A stretch of DNA of 64,000 nt from JAKZVK01 sp965248255 (GTDB lineage Bacteria > Acidobacteriota > Terriglobia > Bryobacterales > UBA6623). Positions within the stretch are counted from its first letter, which is position 1. Each line of letters begins with the position of its first letter. A program made the translations under genes and the position numbers. Shown here one piece after another: positions 26,026 to 35,482 of the stretch. Location: assembly GCA_965248255.1 (NCBI GenBank), contig CBDFIW010000004.1, positions 2,356,001 through 2,420,000 of the forward strand. The letters run 5' to 3'. The notes beneath the pieces were generated by a model. The model did not search any database. It saw only the letters and a list, made by a program, of their open reading frames with translations, and was not told the origin of the DNA.

Positions 26026-27494
26026 CGCCCGACTTCGATACCTTCGAGTCCTACGCGCGCGACGGCAACGTCGTGCCGGTGCACAAGCTGCTGGCCGCCG
26101 ATCTCGAGACCCCGGTCTCGGCGTACCTCAAGCTCGCGGCAAAGAGCCGCTACTCATTCCTGCTCGAAAGCGTCGAGGGCGGCGAGAAGATCGCTCGCTA
26201 CACCTTCCTCGGCGCCGATCCGTTCCTGCTCGTCGAGGCTCGCGGCAGCAAGATCACCCTGTGCAAGGACGGGAAGACCAAGCGCCACCGCGGTAACGTG
26301 TTCGAGATCCTGCGCCGGATCACGCAGGAATTTCAACCCGCCGGCGCCGAAGGCCTGCCGCCTTTCTCCGCCGGCGCCGTCGGCTACGCGGGCTACGACC
26401 TGGTCCGCTTGATCGAACCACGTGTGCCCGCCTTTCGCAAGGACGATCTCAAGACGCCCGACGCTGTCTTCATGTTCTTCGCCACGCTGCTGGCTTTCGA
26501 CCACGTCAAGCACCAGATCCACGTCGTCGCCAACGTCCGCTGTGACGAGTGGAAGGGGGAGCTGCGCAAGGGATACAACGACGCTTGCCGCCGCATTACC
26601 AAGATCGAACAAACGCTCGCTCGTCCGCTCGAGATCCCACCGACGAAGGCCTCGGCCAAGCCGCTCGAGGTCGAGTCGAACATCGGCAAAGAGCGCTACT
26701 GCCAAGCCGTCGAGAAAGCCAAAGAATATATCCTTGCGGGTGACATCTTCCAGGTTGTACTGTCGCAGCGGCTCGAGATGAGGCCGGGCGTCGAGCCCTT
26801 CCAGATCTATCGCGCCCTGCGCACGGTGAACCCATCGCCGTACCTGTTCTATCTGCACCTCGACGACACCGTTGTGCTGGGTAGCTCTCCTGAAATGCTC
26901 GTCAAGGTCGAGGGGCGGCGCGTCGAATACCGCCCCATCGCGGGAACGCGCCCTCGCGGCCGGACCGAAGAGGAAGACCAGGCGCTGGCCACGGACCTGC
27001 TGGCCGACGAGAAGGAACTTGCCGAGCACGTCATGCTGGTCGATCTCGGCCGTAACGACTTGGGGCGGGTGTGCGAGTATTCCTCAGTGCAGGTGCCCCA
27101 GTTCGAGATCGTCGAGAAGTACTCCCACGTCATGCACATCGTCTCGAGCGTGTTGGGCAAGCTTCGCGCCGACAAGGACGCTTTCGACACACTGGCCGCC
27201 TGCTTCCCCGCCGGGACGGTCTCCGGCGCCCCCAAGGTCCGCGCCATGGAGATCATCGCCGAACTCGAGCCGACCCGCCGCGGCATCTACTCCGGCAGCG
27301 TGATGTACCTCGACTTCTCGGGTAATCTCGACTCCTGCATCGCCATTCGCACGATGATGGTTCGCAAGAAGAAAGCCTACCTGCAGGTCGGCGCCGGCAT
27401 CGTGGCCGACTCCGTCCCCGAGCGCGAGTGGGACGAAACGATGAACAAGGCCCGCGCCCTTCTCAAAGCCGTCGAAGACGCCCGCGCGCTGTAA
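26022..27494 (+). CDS. trpE: Anthranilate synthase component I
   Basis: A 490-aa chorismate-binding enzyme that makes anthranilate from chorismate together with a glutamine amidotransferase (TrpG). The N-terminal feedback domain contains LLESVEGGEKIARYTFLGADP, the tryptophan-sensor region. Catalytic-domain motifs are GDIFQVVLSQR, NPSPYLFYL, GSSPEMLVKVEG, RPIAGTRPRG, EHVMLVDLGRNDLGRV, SHVMHIVS, FPAGTVSGAPKVRAMEII and GIYSGSVMYLDF. Starts in the ATGA overlap with aroDE, so the two are coupled, joining an early common-pathway step with the first tryptophan-specific step. No trpG or other trp gene follows; the second ISNCY copy begins 103 bp after the stop. The stop codon lies in the loop of a CGCGCG/CGCGCG inverted repeat. 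Confidence 0.95.
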   Translation: MTPDFDTFESYARDGNVVPVHKLLAADLETPVSAYLKLAAKSRYSFLLESVEGGEKIARYTFLGADPFLLVEARGSKITLCKDGKTKRHRGNVFEILRRITQEFQPAGAEGLPPFSAGAVGYAGYDLVRLIEPRVPAFRKDDLKTPDAVFMFFATLLAFDHVKHQIHVVANVRCDEWKGELRKGYNDACRRITKIEQTLARPLEIPPTKASAKPLEVESNIGKERYCQAVEKAKEYILAGDIFQVVLSQRLEMRPGVEPFQIYRALRTVNPSPYLFYLHLDDTVVLGSSPEMLVKVEGRRVEYRPIAGTRPRGRTEEEDQALATDLLADEKELAEHVMLVDLGRNDLGRVCEYSSVQVPQFEIVEKYSHVMHIVSSVLGKLRADKDAFDTLAACFPAGTVSGAPKVRAMEIIAELEPTRRGIYSGSVMYLDFSGNLDSCIAIRTMMVRKKKAYLQVGAGIVADSVPEREWDETMNKARALLKAVEDARAL

Positions 27495-27500
27495 CGCGCG
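27483..27500. terminator. Possible hairpin at trpE stop
   Basis: CGCGCG at 27483-27488 and 27495-27500 flank the loop CTGTAA, which holds the stop codon. There is no T-run, so a factor-independent terminator is doubtful. Confidence 0.25.
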
Positions 27501-27597
27501 TTGTCCCTGAATGTACCCTGCTCAGATACGTGACCGAACTTGTGAAACGCTGTACTTGAGGACGGATCAGCAGCCCCGCGAGCAGGGCAACGCAATG

Positions 27598-29186
27598 TGT
27601 TGAAGCCCAATGATAATGTCCCCTTGAGCGCCCAATAGAAATGTCCCCTAATCTGGACCTCTGCGAGGAGGTGAAAGATTGGGAAGGACATGGATGAGTG
27701 CCAAGGAGTTGAGGCGCGGCGAAGTGCTGAGCCGAGTGAAACGAGGGGAACTGAAGTTGACCGAAGCCACCGCACTGCTGGAGGTCAGCTACCGCCAAGC
27801 GAAGCGGCTCAACAAGCGTTACCGAGCAGGCGGGGTCAAGGCTTTGGTGCACGGTAACGTCGGCCGCGCTTCGAACCGAGCCGATGACAAGCGCCGCGAG
27901 CAGGTTCTCGAGTTGGTGCACGCAAACTATGCGGGCGAGGGGCACGAGCGCTTCGGGCCGACGCTGGCGTCGGAACATCTGGCAGCCGATCAGGGCCTGG
28001 AAGTGCCGCGCGAAACGCTGCGGCGCTGGATGCTCGCGGCGGGCCTGTGGAGCCGGAGTCGCAAGCGCCCACCGCATCGCAGCCGGCGGCAACGCAAAGC
28101 GCACTTCGGCGAGCTGATTCAACTCGACGGTTCGCACCACCACTGGCTGGAAGGACGCGGCCCGAAAGCCTGTCTGATGAACTTTGTCGATGACGCGACC
28201 GGTCTTGCACTGTGCCGCTTCTCGGGCCAGGAAACGACCTGGGCCGCGGCCGATCTGCTCCAAGCCTGGGTGCGCCAACACGGCGTTCCCAAGGCGTTGT
28301 ACTGCGACTGGAAAAACGTCTACCAGCGCCAGCCGACGTCGCGGGAAGCACTGGAAGGCATCAAGCCCGAGACGCAGTTCGGGCGCATGTGCGCGAAGCT
28401 TGGCATTGGCATCATTGCCGCATCGTCGCCGCAAGCCAAGGGACGTGTCGAACGCCATCACGGCACGCACCAGGACCGCCTGATCAAGAAGATGCGGCTG
28501 CGGGGCATCGTTGATTACGAGGCGGCGAACCGTTACCCCGGCGAGGAGTACTTAGCCGAGCACAACGAGCGCTTCTGCTGCGAGCCGGCGGCGGGAGCGG
28601 ACTTTCACCAGGCGCTACCCCGCGGCACCGAGCTGCGAGGCGTGTTCTGCTTGGAGTACGAACGAGTGGTGAGCAACGACCAGGTGGTGCGTTTCGAGAA
28701 TCGTTGTTTGCAGTTGAAGCCGAAACGCAATCAGGGCGTGGGGGCGGGTGCACGGGTGACGGTCCAACAGGGGCGCGATGAGAGCTTGCAGGTGAGGTTT
28801 GAGGGGCACGAGATCGAGCACGAAGTGATCGCCACGCCGACGCCACGGCTGCGGACGAAGCCGGCACCGCAGGGGAACGTGGTGGCCAGACGCAAGCCGG
28901 CGGCGAACCACCCCTGGCGGCGAGCTGTGTTGCGGAAAACACGAGCTGCGAATTCATAAGAGGGCTGCGGAAATGCCGGGTCGGATGGAAAGCGTGGAAA
29001 ACCTTGTGGCGGCAGCCGTGCCGGGCTCGAGGAACCGTGGATGGTTTTCCACCCTTCCCACCGCCCCTTGGAAATCGCTGCGCGATTCCCACAGTTCCAC
29101 AGCCCCGACGATGACGATTCTCTCCTATCACCAAGGCGACACTTCTACTGGGCTACCGAAGGGGACATTTCTATTGGGCCTTGACA
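27598..29186 (+). mobile_element. ISNCY-type insertion sequence, copy 2 (intact)
   Basis: A 1589-bp element, same length and orientation as copy 1, with only scattered substitutions. Target duplication GCAGGGCAACGCAATG at 27582-27597 and 29187-29202 (16 bp; 17 if the ambiguous A is counted). Paired 20-bp subterminal motifs are at 27605-27624, 27630-27649 and, inverted, 29134-29153 and 29160-29179. It lies in the trpE-sufB intergenic region and disrupts no gene. The left target-site duplication is preceded by GATCAGCAGCCCCGCGA. Confidence 0.93.
27679..28959 (+). CDS. ISNCY-type transposase (intact)
   Basis: A 426-aa DDE transposase. The N-terminal helix-turn-helix reads VKRGELKLTEATALLEVSYR, typical of the ISNCY/IS1202-like group. 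The integrase-type core has D150 (LIQLDGSHHHW), D210 (LYCDWKNVYQ) and E258 (GRVERHHGTH). The C-terminal beta-rich tail resembles DNA-binding tails in this group. TTG 27679 is the probable start given an AGGAGGTG ribosome site about 5 bp upstream. Differs from copy 1 at a handful of residues (for example Phe92 against Cys, Pro against Leu in NRYPGEEY) and has Glu where copy 1 has a stop. Presumed functional source of transposase for both copies. Confidence 0.92.
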   Translation: MGRTWMSAKELRRGEVLSRVKRGELKLTEATALLEVSYRQAKRLNKRYRAGGVKALVHGNVGRASNRADDKRREQVLELVHANYAGEGHERFGPTLASEHLAADQGLEVPRETLRRWMLAAGLWSRSRKRPPHRSRRQRKAHFGELIQLDGSHHHWLEGRGPKACLMNFVDDATGLALCRFSGQETTWAAADLLQAWVRQHGVPKALYCDWKNVYQRQPTSREALEGIKPETQFGRMCAKLGIGIIAASSPQAKGRVERHHGTHQDRLIKKMRLRGIVDYEAANRYPGEEYLAEHNERFCCEPAAGADFHQALPRGTELRGVFCLEYERVVSNDQVVRFENRCLQLKPKRNQGVGAGARVTVQQGRDESLQVRFEGHEIEHEVIATPTPRLRTKPAPQGNVVARRKPAANHPWRRAVLRKTRAANS

Positions 29187-29202
29187 GCAGGGCAACGCAA
29201 TG

Positions 29203-29232
29203 TTGACACAAAGGTACAGTATCGGGTACGCT
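29203..29232 (+). promoter_or_regulatory. Candidate suf operon promoter
   Basis: TTGACA at 29203-29208 and TACGCT at 29227-29232 with an 18-bp spacer. An ATAC-N6-GTAT inverted repeat follows at 29247-29260 and could be an Rrf2-type operator. Lies directly after the ISNCY target duplication and 100 bp ahead of sufB. Confidence 0.4.
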
Positions 29233-29339
29233 GAGTTTAGGAATTCATACCAACTTGTATAGTTTCACGCCGCCTCTTGGAGTCGTCTTTCACGGGTGCT
29301 TGATCGGCCAGGCACCTCCTCCACATCAAGGAACCCTTC

Positions 29340-30788
29340 GTGAGCACACCATCAACTGAACTCGATCTCCTGACCAGCCAGGAATACAAGTACGGCTTCG
29401 TCACCGACATCGACGCGGAGTCCGCTCCACCCGGCCTCAACGAAGACATCGTCCGCTGGATTTCGGCCAAGAAGAAGGAGCCGAAGTTCCTGCTGGAGTG
29501 GCGTCTGAAGGCCTTCCAGCACTGGACGACGATGACCGAGCCGACTTGGCACAACGTCCACTACCCCCCGATCAACTACCAAGACATCGTCTACTACTCG
29601 GCGCCCAAGTCGAAGAAGGACGGGCCGAACAGCCTGGACGAAGTCGATCCCGAGTTGCTCGAAACCTACGAGAAGCTGGGTATCCCCCTGAGCGAGCGCG
29701 GGGCGTTGGCGGGCGTGGCGGTGGACGCCGTGTTCGACAGTGTCTCGGTGGCCACCACGTTCAAAGACAAGCTCTCGGACCTGGGCATCGTCTTCAGCTC
29801 GTTCTCCGAAGCCGTGCAGGACCATCCCGAGCTGATCGAGAAGTATCTCGGCTCGGTGGTTCCCTACACCGACAACTTCTTCGCGACGCTCAACTCGGCG
29901 GTCTTCAGCGACGGGTCGTTCTGTTACATACCCAAGGGCGTGCGCTCTCCGATGGAGCTTTCAACCTATTTCCGTATCAACGCGGCCAACACTGGACAGT
30001 TCGAGCGCACGCTGATCGTCGCCGACGCAGACAGCTACGTTAGCTACCTCGAGGGCTGCACCGCTCCGATGCGCGACGAGAACCAGTTGCACGCCGCGGT
30101 CGTCGAGTTGGTCGCCCTCGATAACGCGCAGATCAAGTATTCGACCGTGCAGAACTGGTATCCGGGCGACAAAGACGGCAAGGGCGGCATTTACAACTTC
30201 GTGACCAAGCGCGGCGCTTGCCGGGGCAAGGACTCGAAGATCTCGTGGACGCAGGTCGAAACCGGCTCGGCCATCACCTGGAAGTATCCGAGCTGCATCT
30301 TGATCGGCGACAACTCGATCGGTGAGTTCTACTCGGTGGCGGTGACGAACAATCACCAACAGGCCGACACCGGCACGAAGATGATCCACATCGGCAAGAA
30401 CACCAAGAGCAACATCGTCTCCAAAGGCATCTCGGCGGGCTTCAGCTCGAACACCTACCGCGGCCTGGTCAAGATCCAGAAAGGGGCGCAAGGGGCGCGC
30501 AACTTCTCGCAATGCGACTCGATGCTGATGGGCGACAAGTGCGGAGCGCACACCTTCCCCTACCTCGAAGTCAAGAACCCCACTGCTCAGGTCGAGCACG
30601 AGGCGACGACGTCGAAGATCGGCGAAGACCAGATGTTCTATTGCCAGCAGCGCGGCATCTCGACCGAAGACGCCGTATCGATAATCGTCAACGGCTTCTG
30701 CAAAGAGGTGTTCAAGGAACTGCCGATGGAGTTTGCCGTCGAGGCGCAGAAGCTGCTGGGCGTGAGCCTGGAAGGCAGCGTCGGGTAG
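29340..30788 (+). CDS. sufB: Fe-S cluster scaffold protein SufB
   Basis: A 482-aa SufB, the scaffold on which the SufBCD complex assembles Fe-S clusters in the cytoplasm. Typical motifs: YKYGFVTDIDAESAPPGLNE, SEFYSVAVTNNHQQADTGTK region, QGARNFSQCDSMLMGDKCGAHTFPY, VEHEATTSKIGEDQMFYCQQRGI and VNGFCKEVF, including the conserved Cys of NFSQCDS/GDKCGAHT. Length fits the family (about 470-495 aa). The GTG start at 29340 has AAGGA about 8 bp upstream. First gene of a same-strand island with sufC, sufD, sufS, sufU, sufT, an Rrf2 regulator and mrp. Confidence 0.96.
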   Translation: MSTPSTELDLLTSQEYKYGFVTDIDAESAPPGLNEDIVRWISAKKKEPKFLLEWRLKAFQHWTTMTEPTWHNVHYPPINYQDIVYYSAPKSKKDGPNSLDEVDPELLETYEKLGIPLSERGALAGVAVDAVFDSVSVATTFKDKLSDLGIVFSSFSEAVQDHPELIEKYLGSVVPYTDNFFATLNSAVFSDGSFCYIPKGVRSPMELSTYFRINAANTGQFERTLIVADADSYVSYLEGCTAPMRDENQLHAAVVELVALDNAQIKYSTVQNWYPGDKDGKGGIYNFVTKRGACRGKDSKISWTQVETGSAITWKYPSCILIGDNSIGEFYSVAVTNNHQQADTGTKMIHIGKNTKSNIVSKGISAGFSSNTYRGLVKIQKGAQGARNFSQCDSMLMGDKCGAHTFPYLEVKNPTAQVEHEATTSKIGEDQMFYCQQRGISTEDAVSIIVNGFCKEVFKELPMEFAVEAQKLLGVSLEGSVG

Positions 30789-30863
30789 ACCGGCCGAGCA
30801 CAGAATTGCTGGCACGGCCTGCCGCGCCCGTATATCGAATACTGAACACTTCTCAGTGCTGAT

Positions 30864-31637
<774 letters not shown>

Positions 31638-31640
31638 CCC

Positions 31641-31661
31641 GTCGAGCCGCAACCGTAGGAA
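31641..31661. repeat. Dispersed repeat A, degenerate copy (sufC-sufD)
   Basis: GTCGAGCCGCAACCGTAGGAA matches the GAGCCG-GACCGT-AGG core of the repeat with several changes. Weak call. Confidence 0.35.
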
Positions 31662-31673
31662 CACAGAAGAGCC

Positions 31674-33005
31674 ATGATCGCCGCCGCAGAACAGCTCAGC
31701 ACCTACCTCGGCGAATTCGAGCAGCTTTCTCAAGCTCGCGCGGGCGAGCCCGCGTGGCTCAGCGAGCGCCGGCGGCAAGGGATGCAACTCTTCTCCGAGG
31801 CCGGCTTCCCCACGACGCGTCACGAGGAGTACAAGTACACCAACCTCGCGCCCATGGCGAAGACGCCTTTCCGCACGGCGTCTGCGGAGGCGGAGAGTGT
31901 CGACCAGGGCCAGATCGCCTCCCATTTGTTCGAGGATCTTGGCGGCAACAGGCTCGTATTCGTTAACGGCCGGTACGCGCCGGCTCTGTCTCAGATCAAC
32001 TCAGACTCCGGGGTCGAAGTCGGTCCCCTCGCCGAACGGCTGACGGCTTCGGCGAACGGTCTCGGAAGCCACCTGGGCCACTACAGCGGCGCTCGTGATA
32101 ACCCCCTGGCCGCCCTCAACAGCGCCCTTCTCGTGGACGGCGCGCTTGTGGGCATTCCAGCACGCCAGGTCGTCGAAGCGCCCATCCATCTGGTCTTCGT
32201 CGCGACAGCCGACGCGCCCGACACAGTGACCCATTCACGCGTCTTGATCTTGGCCGGTCTCGACAGCCAGGCCTCGGTGGTCGAAACTTACTTTGGCTTG
32301 GGCGGTGAAACCTATTGGACGAACGCGGTCACCGAAATCGTGGCCGAGCCCAACGCGCGGCTCGACCATTACAAGCTACAGCAGGAGGCTCCCCAAGCTT
32401 TCCACACCAGCTTTCTCGAAATCCAGCAGGGGCGCGACAGCCGCGTGGCGACGAACTCGCTCTCCCTCGGCAGCCTGCTCGTGCGCAATGACGTTGAGGT
32501 CGTGCTCAACGGCGAGGGTTGTGACTCTGTGCTTGACGGCCTCTATGCGGTGGGCGGGCGGCAGCATGTGGACAACCGAACTTGCATTGATCACGCCTAC
32601 CCGCATTGCACCAGCCACCAGCTTTACAAAGGCGTGCTCGACGGGCGTTCGACTGGCGTGTTCAACGGCAAGATCATCGTCCGCCCTGACGCCCAGAAAA
32701 CCGACGCCATCCAAAGCAACAAGAACCTGCTGTTGTCCGAGAACGCCGACATCAACACCAAGCCGCAGCTTCAGATCGACGCCAACGACGTGCGTTGTAC
32801 CCACGGCGCAACGGTTGGGCAGATCGACGAGGAGGCGACGTTCTACCTGCGCTCGCGCGGCATCGGCCACGCGCAGGCCCGCAGCTTGCTCACCTACGCC
32901 TTCGCGGCCGACGTGCTCGAGCGTATCAGCATTACACCGATCCGTGAGCGCTTCGAATCTCTGTTGATGAACTGGCTGGTCGAAGGCGCGGAGACGCAGG
33001 TGTAG
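31674..33005 (+). CDS. sufD: Fe-S assembly protein SufD
   Basis: A 443-aa SufD, SufB paralogue and third component of SufBCD, involved in iron entry and complex integrity. The N-terminal helical part contains GFPTTRHEEYKYTNLAPM. The beta-helix core includes SLSLGSLLVRNDVEVVLNG, DNRTCIDHAYPHCTSHQLYKG and TGVFNGKIIVRPDAQKTDAIQ. The C-terminal motif is KPQLQIDANDVRCTHGATVG, with the conserved His of CTHGAT, then EATFYLRSRGI. Starts 37 bp after sufC and ends 15 bp before sufS. Length is normal. Confidence 0.95.
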   Translation: MIAAAEQLSTYLGEFEQLSQARAGEPAWLSERRRQGMQLFSEAGFPTTRHEEYKYTNLAPMAKTPFRTASAEAESVDQGQIASHLFEDLGGNRLVFVNGRYAPALSQINSDSGVEVGPLAERLTASANGLGSHLGHYSGARDNPLAALNSALLVDGALVGIPARQVVEAPIHLVFVATADAPDTVTHSRVLILAGLDSQASVVETYFGLGGETYWTNAVTEIVAEPNARLDHYKLQQEAPQAFHTSFLEIQQGRDSRVATNSLSLGSLLVRNDVEVVLNGEGCDSVLDGLYAVGGRQHVDNRTCIDHAYPHCTSHQLYKGVLDGRSTGVFNGKIIVRPDAQKTDAIQSNKNLLLSENADINTKPQLQIDANDVRCTHGATVGQIDEEATFYLRSRGIGHAQARSLLTYAFAADVLERISITPIRERFESLLMNWLVEGAETQV

Positions 33006-33020
33006 CAGGACGGCCACGCT

Positions 33021-34295
33021 ATGACAGCCCAGTCCACAGCCTCGGCCCTCCCGACCACGAGTGAGACGGCGCTGTCGCCGCTCGATGTCGCCGCCCTGCG
33101 ACAAGACTTCCCCGCGTTGCACCAGACCGTGCACGGCAAGCCGCTGGCCTACCTCGACAACGCCGCCTCGGCCCAGACCCCTCACTCGGTGATCGACACC
33201 ATCCGCAAGTTCTATTTGGAAGACCGGTCGAACATCCACCGAGGCGTCCACGAGCTGAGCCAGCGCGCTACCAATGAGTACGAGAACGCGCGCGTCGAAA
33301 TTCAGCGCTTCCTCGGCGCGGCCGACACCAGCGAGATCATCTACACACGCGGCGCCACCGAGGCGATCAACCTGGTCGCGCATAGCTTCGGGCGCCCCAA
33401 GGTCGGCGAAGGCGACGAGGTCGTCATCTCGGCCATGGAGCATCATTCGAACATCGTTCCCTGGCAGCTTCTATGCGAACAGCAAGGCGCCACGCTGCGC
33501 GTGGTCCCCATCAACGATGCCGGTGAGTTCCTGTTCGAGGAATACGAGAAGCTTCTGACCGGCCGCACGCGGTTGGTCGCTGTCAACCATGTCTCGAACG
33601 CGCTGGGCAGCGTCAACCCGGTGAAGCAGATCATCGCGGCGGCGCACGCCCGGGGAATCCCGGTCCTGCTCGATGGCGCCCAGGCCGTACCCCACATGAA
33701 GGTCGACGTCCGCGAGCTGGACTGCGAGTTCTACGCGCTTTCCGGGCACAAGATGTTCGGCCCGACCGGCATTGGCATCCTGTACGGCAAGCGCGCGCTG
33801 CTTGAAGAGATGCCCCCGTACCAGGGCGGCGGCGACATGATCAAGTCGGTGAGTTTCGAGAAGACCGTCTACAACGACTTGCCCTACAAGTTCGAGGCGG
33901 GTACGCCCAACATCGCCGACTCGATCGGCTTGGGAGCGGCCGTGCGCTACCTCAACGACGTCGGCTTGGAGCGCATTGAGGCGTATGAGAAGAACTTGCT
34001 CGACTACGCCACCGAGCGCATCTCGGCCATCGAAGGCGTGCGCCTGATCGGAACCGCCAGGGACAAAGCGAGCGTGCTCTCTTTCGTCATCGACGGCGTC
34101 CACCCGCACGACGTCGGCACGATTCTCGACCGCGAGGGCGTGGCCGTCCGCGCCGGCCATCACTGCGCGCAGCCCGTGATGGACCGCTTCGGCGTCGCCG
34201 CCACGACCCGCGCGTCCCTCGCGTTCTACAACACCCGTGAAGAGATCGATGTCCTGGCGGCCTCCGTTGCAAAGGTGAAGGAGATCTTCGCCTGA
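33021..34295 (+). CDS. sufS: Cysteine desulfurase SufS
   Basis: A 424-aa PLP-dependent class V aminotransferase-fold enzyme that removes sulfur from cysteine. Motifs: YLDNAASAQTP, RSNIHRGVHELSQRAT, TRGATEAINLVA, SAMEHHSNIVPWQ, LLDGAQAVPHMKVDV, PLP lysine K244 in ALSGHKMFGPTGIGIL, and catalytic Cys382 in RAGHHCAQPVM. The short Cys loop marks it as a type II (SufS) desulfurase that needs a sulfur acceptor, here the adjacent SufU. The stop overlaps the sufU start by one base (TGATG). Confidence 0.96.
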   Translation: MTAQSTASALPTTSETALSPLDVAALRQDFPALHQTVHGKPLAYLDNAASAQTPHSVIDTIRKFYLEDRSNIHRGVHELSQRATNEYENARVEIQRFLGAADTSEIIYTRGATEAINLVAHSFGRPKVGEGDEVVISAMEHHSNIVPWQLLCEQQGATLRVVPINDAGEFLFEEYEKLLTGRTRLVAVNHVSNALGSVNPVKQIIAAAHARGIPVLLDGAQAVPHMKVDVRELDCEFYALSGHKMFGPTGIGILYGKRALLEEMPPYQGGGDMIKSVSFEKTVYNDLPYKFEAGTPNIADSIGLGAAVRYLNDVGLERIEAYEKNLLDYATERISAIEGVRLIGTARDKASVLSFVIDGVHPHDVGTILDREGVAVRAGHHCAQPVMDRFGVAATTRASLAFYNTREEIDVLAASVAKVKEIFA

Positions 34296-34747
34296 TGTCT
34301 GATTTGCGAGAGCTGTATCAGGAGCTGATCGTCGACCATAGCAAGCATCCGCGCAACTTTGGGAGGCTCGACGACGCCAACCATAGAGCCGAGGGCTTCA
34401 ACCCGCTGTGCGGCGACAAGCTGAAGCTGTATCTCAAGATTGACGACGGCGTGGTCGAAGATGCGAAATTCGAGGGTCACGGCTGCGCCATCTCGACCGC
34501 GTCAGCCTCGCTCATGACGGAGGCTTTGAAAGGACGCACCCGGGAGCAGGCGGAGGCGCTGTTTGAGACATTTCACTACATGCTGACCGGGCCCAAAGAC
34601 CCCGCGCACGCAGGCCAGGGCATGGGCAAGCTGGCAGTCTTTTCGGGTGTAAGCGAGTTCCCCGCCCGCGTCAAATGCGCCACTCTGGCCTGGCACACGA
34701 TGCACAACGCCCTGCAAGGCAAAGGAGAGGTGACCACAACAGAGTAG
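34295..34747 (+). CDS. sufU: SufU sulfur-transfer protein
   Basis: A 150-aa IscU-fold protein that accepts persulfide sulfur from SufS. Conserved ligands are Cys39 and Asp41 (NPLCGDKLK), Cys64 (GHGCAISTASASLM) and Cys128 (ARVKCATLAWHT). The roughly 20-residue insertion between the second and third Cys (PKDPAHAGQGMGKLAVFSGV region) distinguishes SufU from IscU. In SufU this set binds zinc and swaps ligands with SufS. Overlaps sufS by 1 bp. No SufE is present in the island, which fits SufU as the partner. Confidence 0.93.
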   Translation: MSDLRELYQELIVDHSKHPRNFGRLDDANHRAEGFNPLCGDKLKLYLKIDDGVVEDAKFEGHGCAISTASASLMTEALKGRTREQAEALFETFHYMLTGPKDPAHAGQGMGKLAVFSGVSEFPARVKCATLAWHTMHNALQGKGEVTTTE

Positions 34748-34758
34748 GCATCCCCCAG

Positions 34759-34782
34759 CCGAGCCGCGACCGTCAGGGAGCG
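34759..34782. repeat. Dispersed repeat A, copy (sufU-sufT)
   Basis: CCGAGCCGCGACCGTCAGGG followed by AGCG. Same core as the copies at 923, 37522 and 57434, on the plus strand. Confidence 0.65.
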
Positions 34783-34857
34783 TTGATTGCCCGAAACAGC
34801 GACAATGCCTCGCGCCGCTCGACAAGGCTGCCTGGGACGCCCATCGAGGAAAACACC

Positions 34858-35358
34858 ATGATCGAACTCAACCTCACCGCGCCGGAGGACAGGCCACACG
34901 CCGGGGAGCCGTCTGTCGAGCCGGCTCCGCCACCAGCCGCCACGCAGGCTCCGCAAACTGAGCCGCCGCCGCCCGAAGCAGCGAGCGCGGCGACACAACC
35001 TGCCGAGTCCCAAGGCGATGCGCAACAGGACGGCGCACGACAGAATGCGGAGCCACAAGGCGTCGAGCAACAAGTCATTGCCGTCGTAAAGGACATCTAC
35101 GACCCCGAGATCCCGGTCAACATCTACGACCTGGGCCTCATCTACGGCGTCCAAGCGCCGCCCGACGGGAACATCAAGATCACGATGACCCTGACCGCGC
35201 CTAACTGCCCGGCGGCGCAGACTCTGCCTGCGGAAGTGAAGGACAAAGCCGAAGCAATCGAGGGTGTACAGTCGGCCGACGTCGAAATCACGTTCGATCC
35301 GCCCTGGACACCCGACAAGATGACCGACGCGGCCAAGCTGGTGCTGAATATTCTCTGA
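34858..35358 (+). CDS. sufT: SufT-like MIP18/DUF59 protein with Pro/Ala-rich N-terminus
   Basis: A 166-aa protein. The C-terminal about 100 residues are a MIP18/DUF59 domain: VVKDIYDPEIPVNIYDLGLI, ITMTLTAPNCPAAQTLPAEV (with the conserved Cys of PNCP), and VEITFDPPWTPDKMTDAAKL. This domain assists Fe-S cluster maturation or transfer. The N-terminal about 65 residues are low complexity (Pro, Ala, Glu, Gln: PSVEPAPPPAATQAPQ) and probably disordered, which is unusual for SufT. ATG 34858 is the natural start, but the frame is open further upstream into the repeat. Lies in the suf island between sufU and the Rrf2 regulator. Confidence 0.9.
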   Translation: MIELNLTAPEDRPHAGEPSVEPAPPPAATQAPQTEPPPPEAASAATQPAESQGDAQQDGARQNAEPQGVEQQVIAVVKDIYDPEIPVNIYDLGLIYGVQAPPDGNIKITMTLTAPNCPAAQTLPAEVKDKAEAIEGVQSADVEITFDPPWTPDKMTDAAKLVLNIL

Positions 35359-35374
35359 GGTGGTCGAGGCGGTG

Positions 35375-35396
35375 GGGACAAGCACTCGTGCCTGTC
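35375..35396. repeat. Post-stop palindromic repeat B, copy 4 (after sufT)
   Basis: GGACAAGCACTCGTGCCTGTCC, about 17 bp after the sufT stop. Same hairpin core as the copies after the DUF1501 genes, with one mismatch in the stem. Confidence 0.6.
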
Positions 35397-35482
35397 CAAC
35401 ACAAAGCGGTTTTGAGAGGAACCAACGGAAGCCGGCTACCCAATCGGAAGGCGATGGAATCGTAAGCAACCCGGAGTGACCC

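Noticed and set aside
29181..29208. Outward TTGACA at the right end of the ISNCY element making a hybrid promoter
   Set aside because: At 16-18 bp downstream neither copy shows a -10-like box, so a hybrid promoter is not supported.
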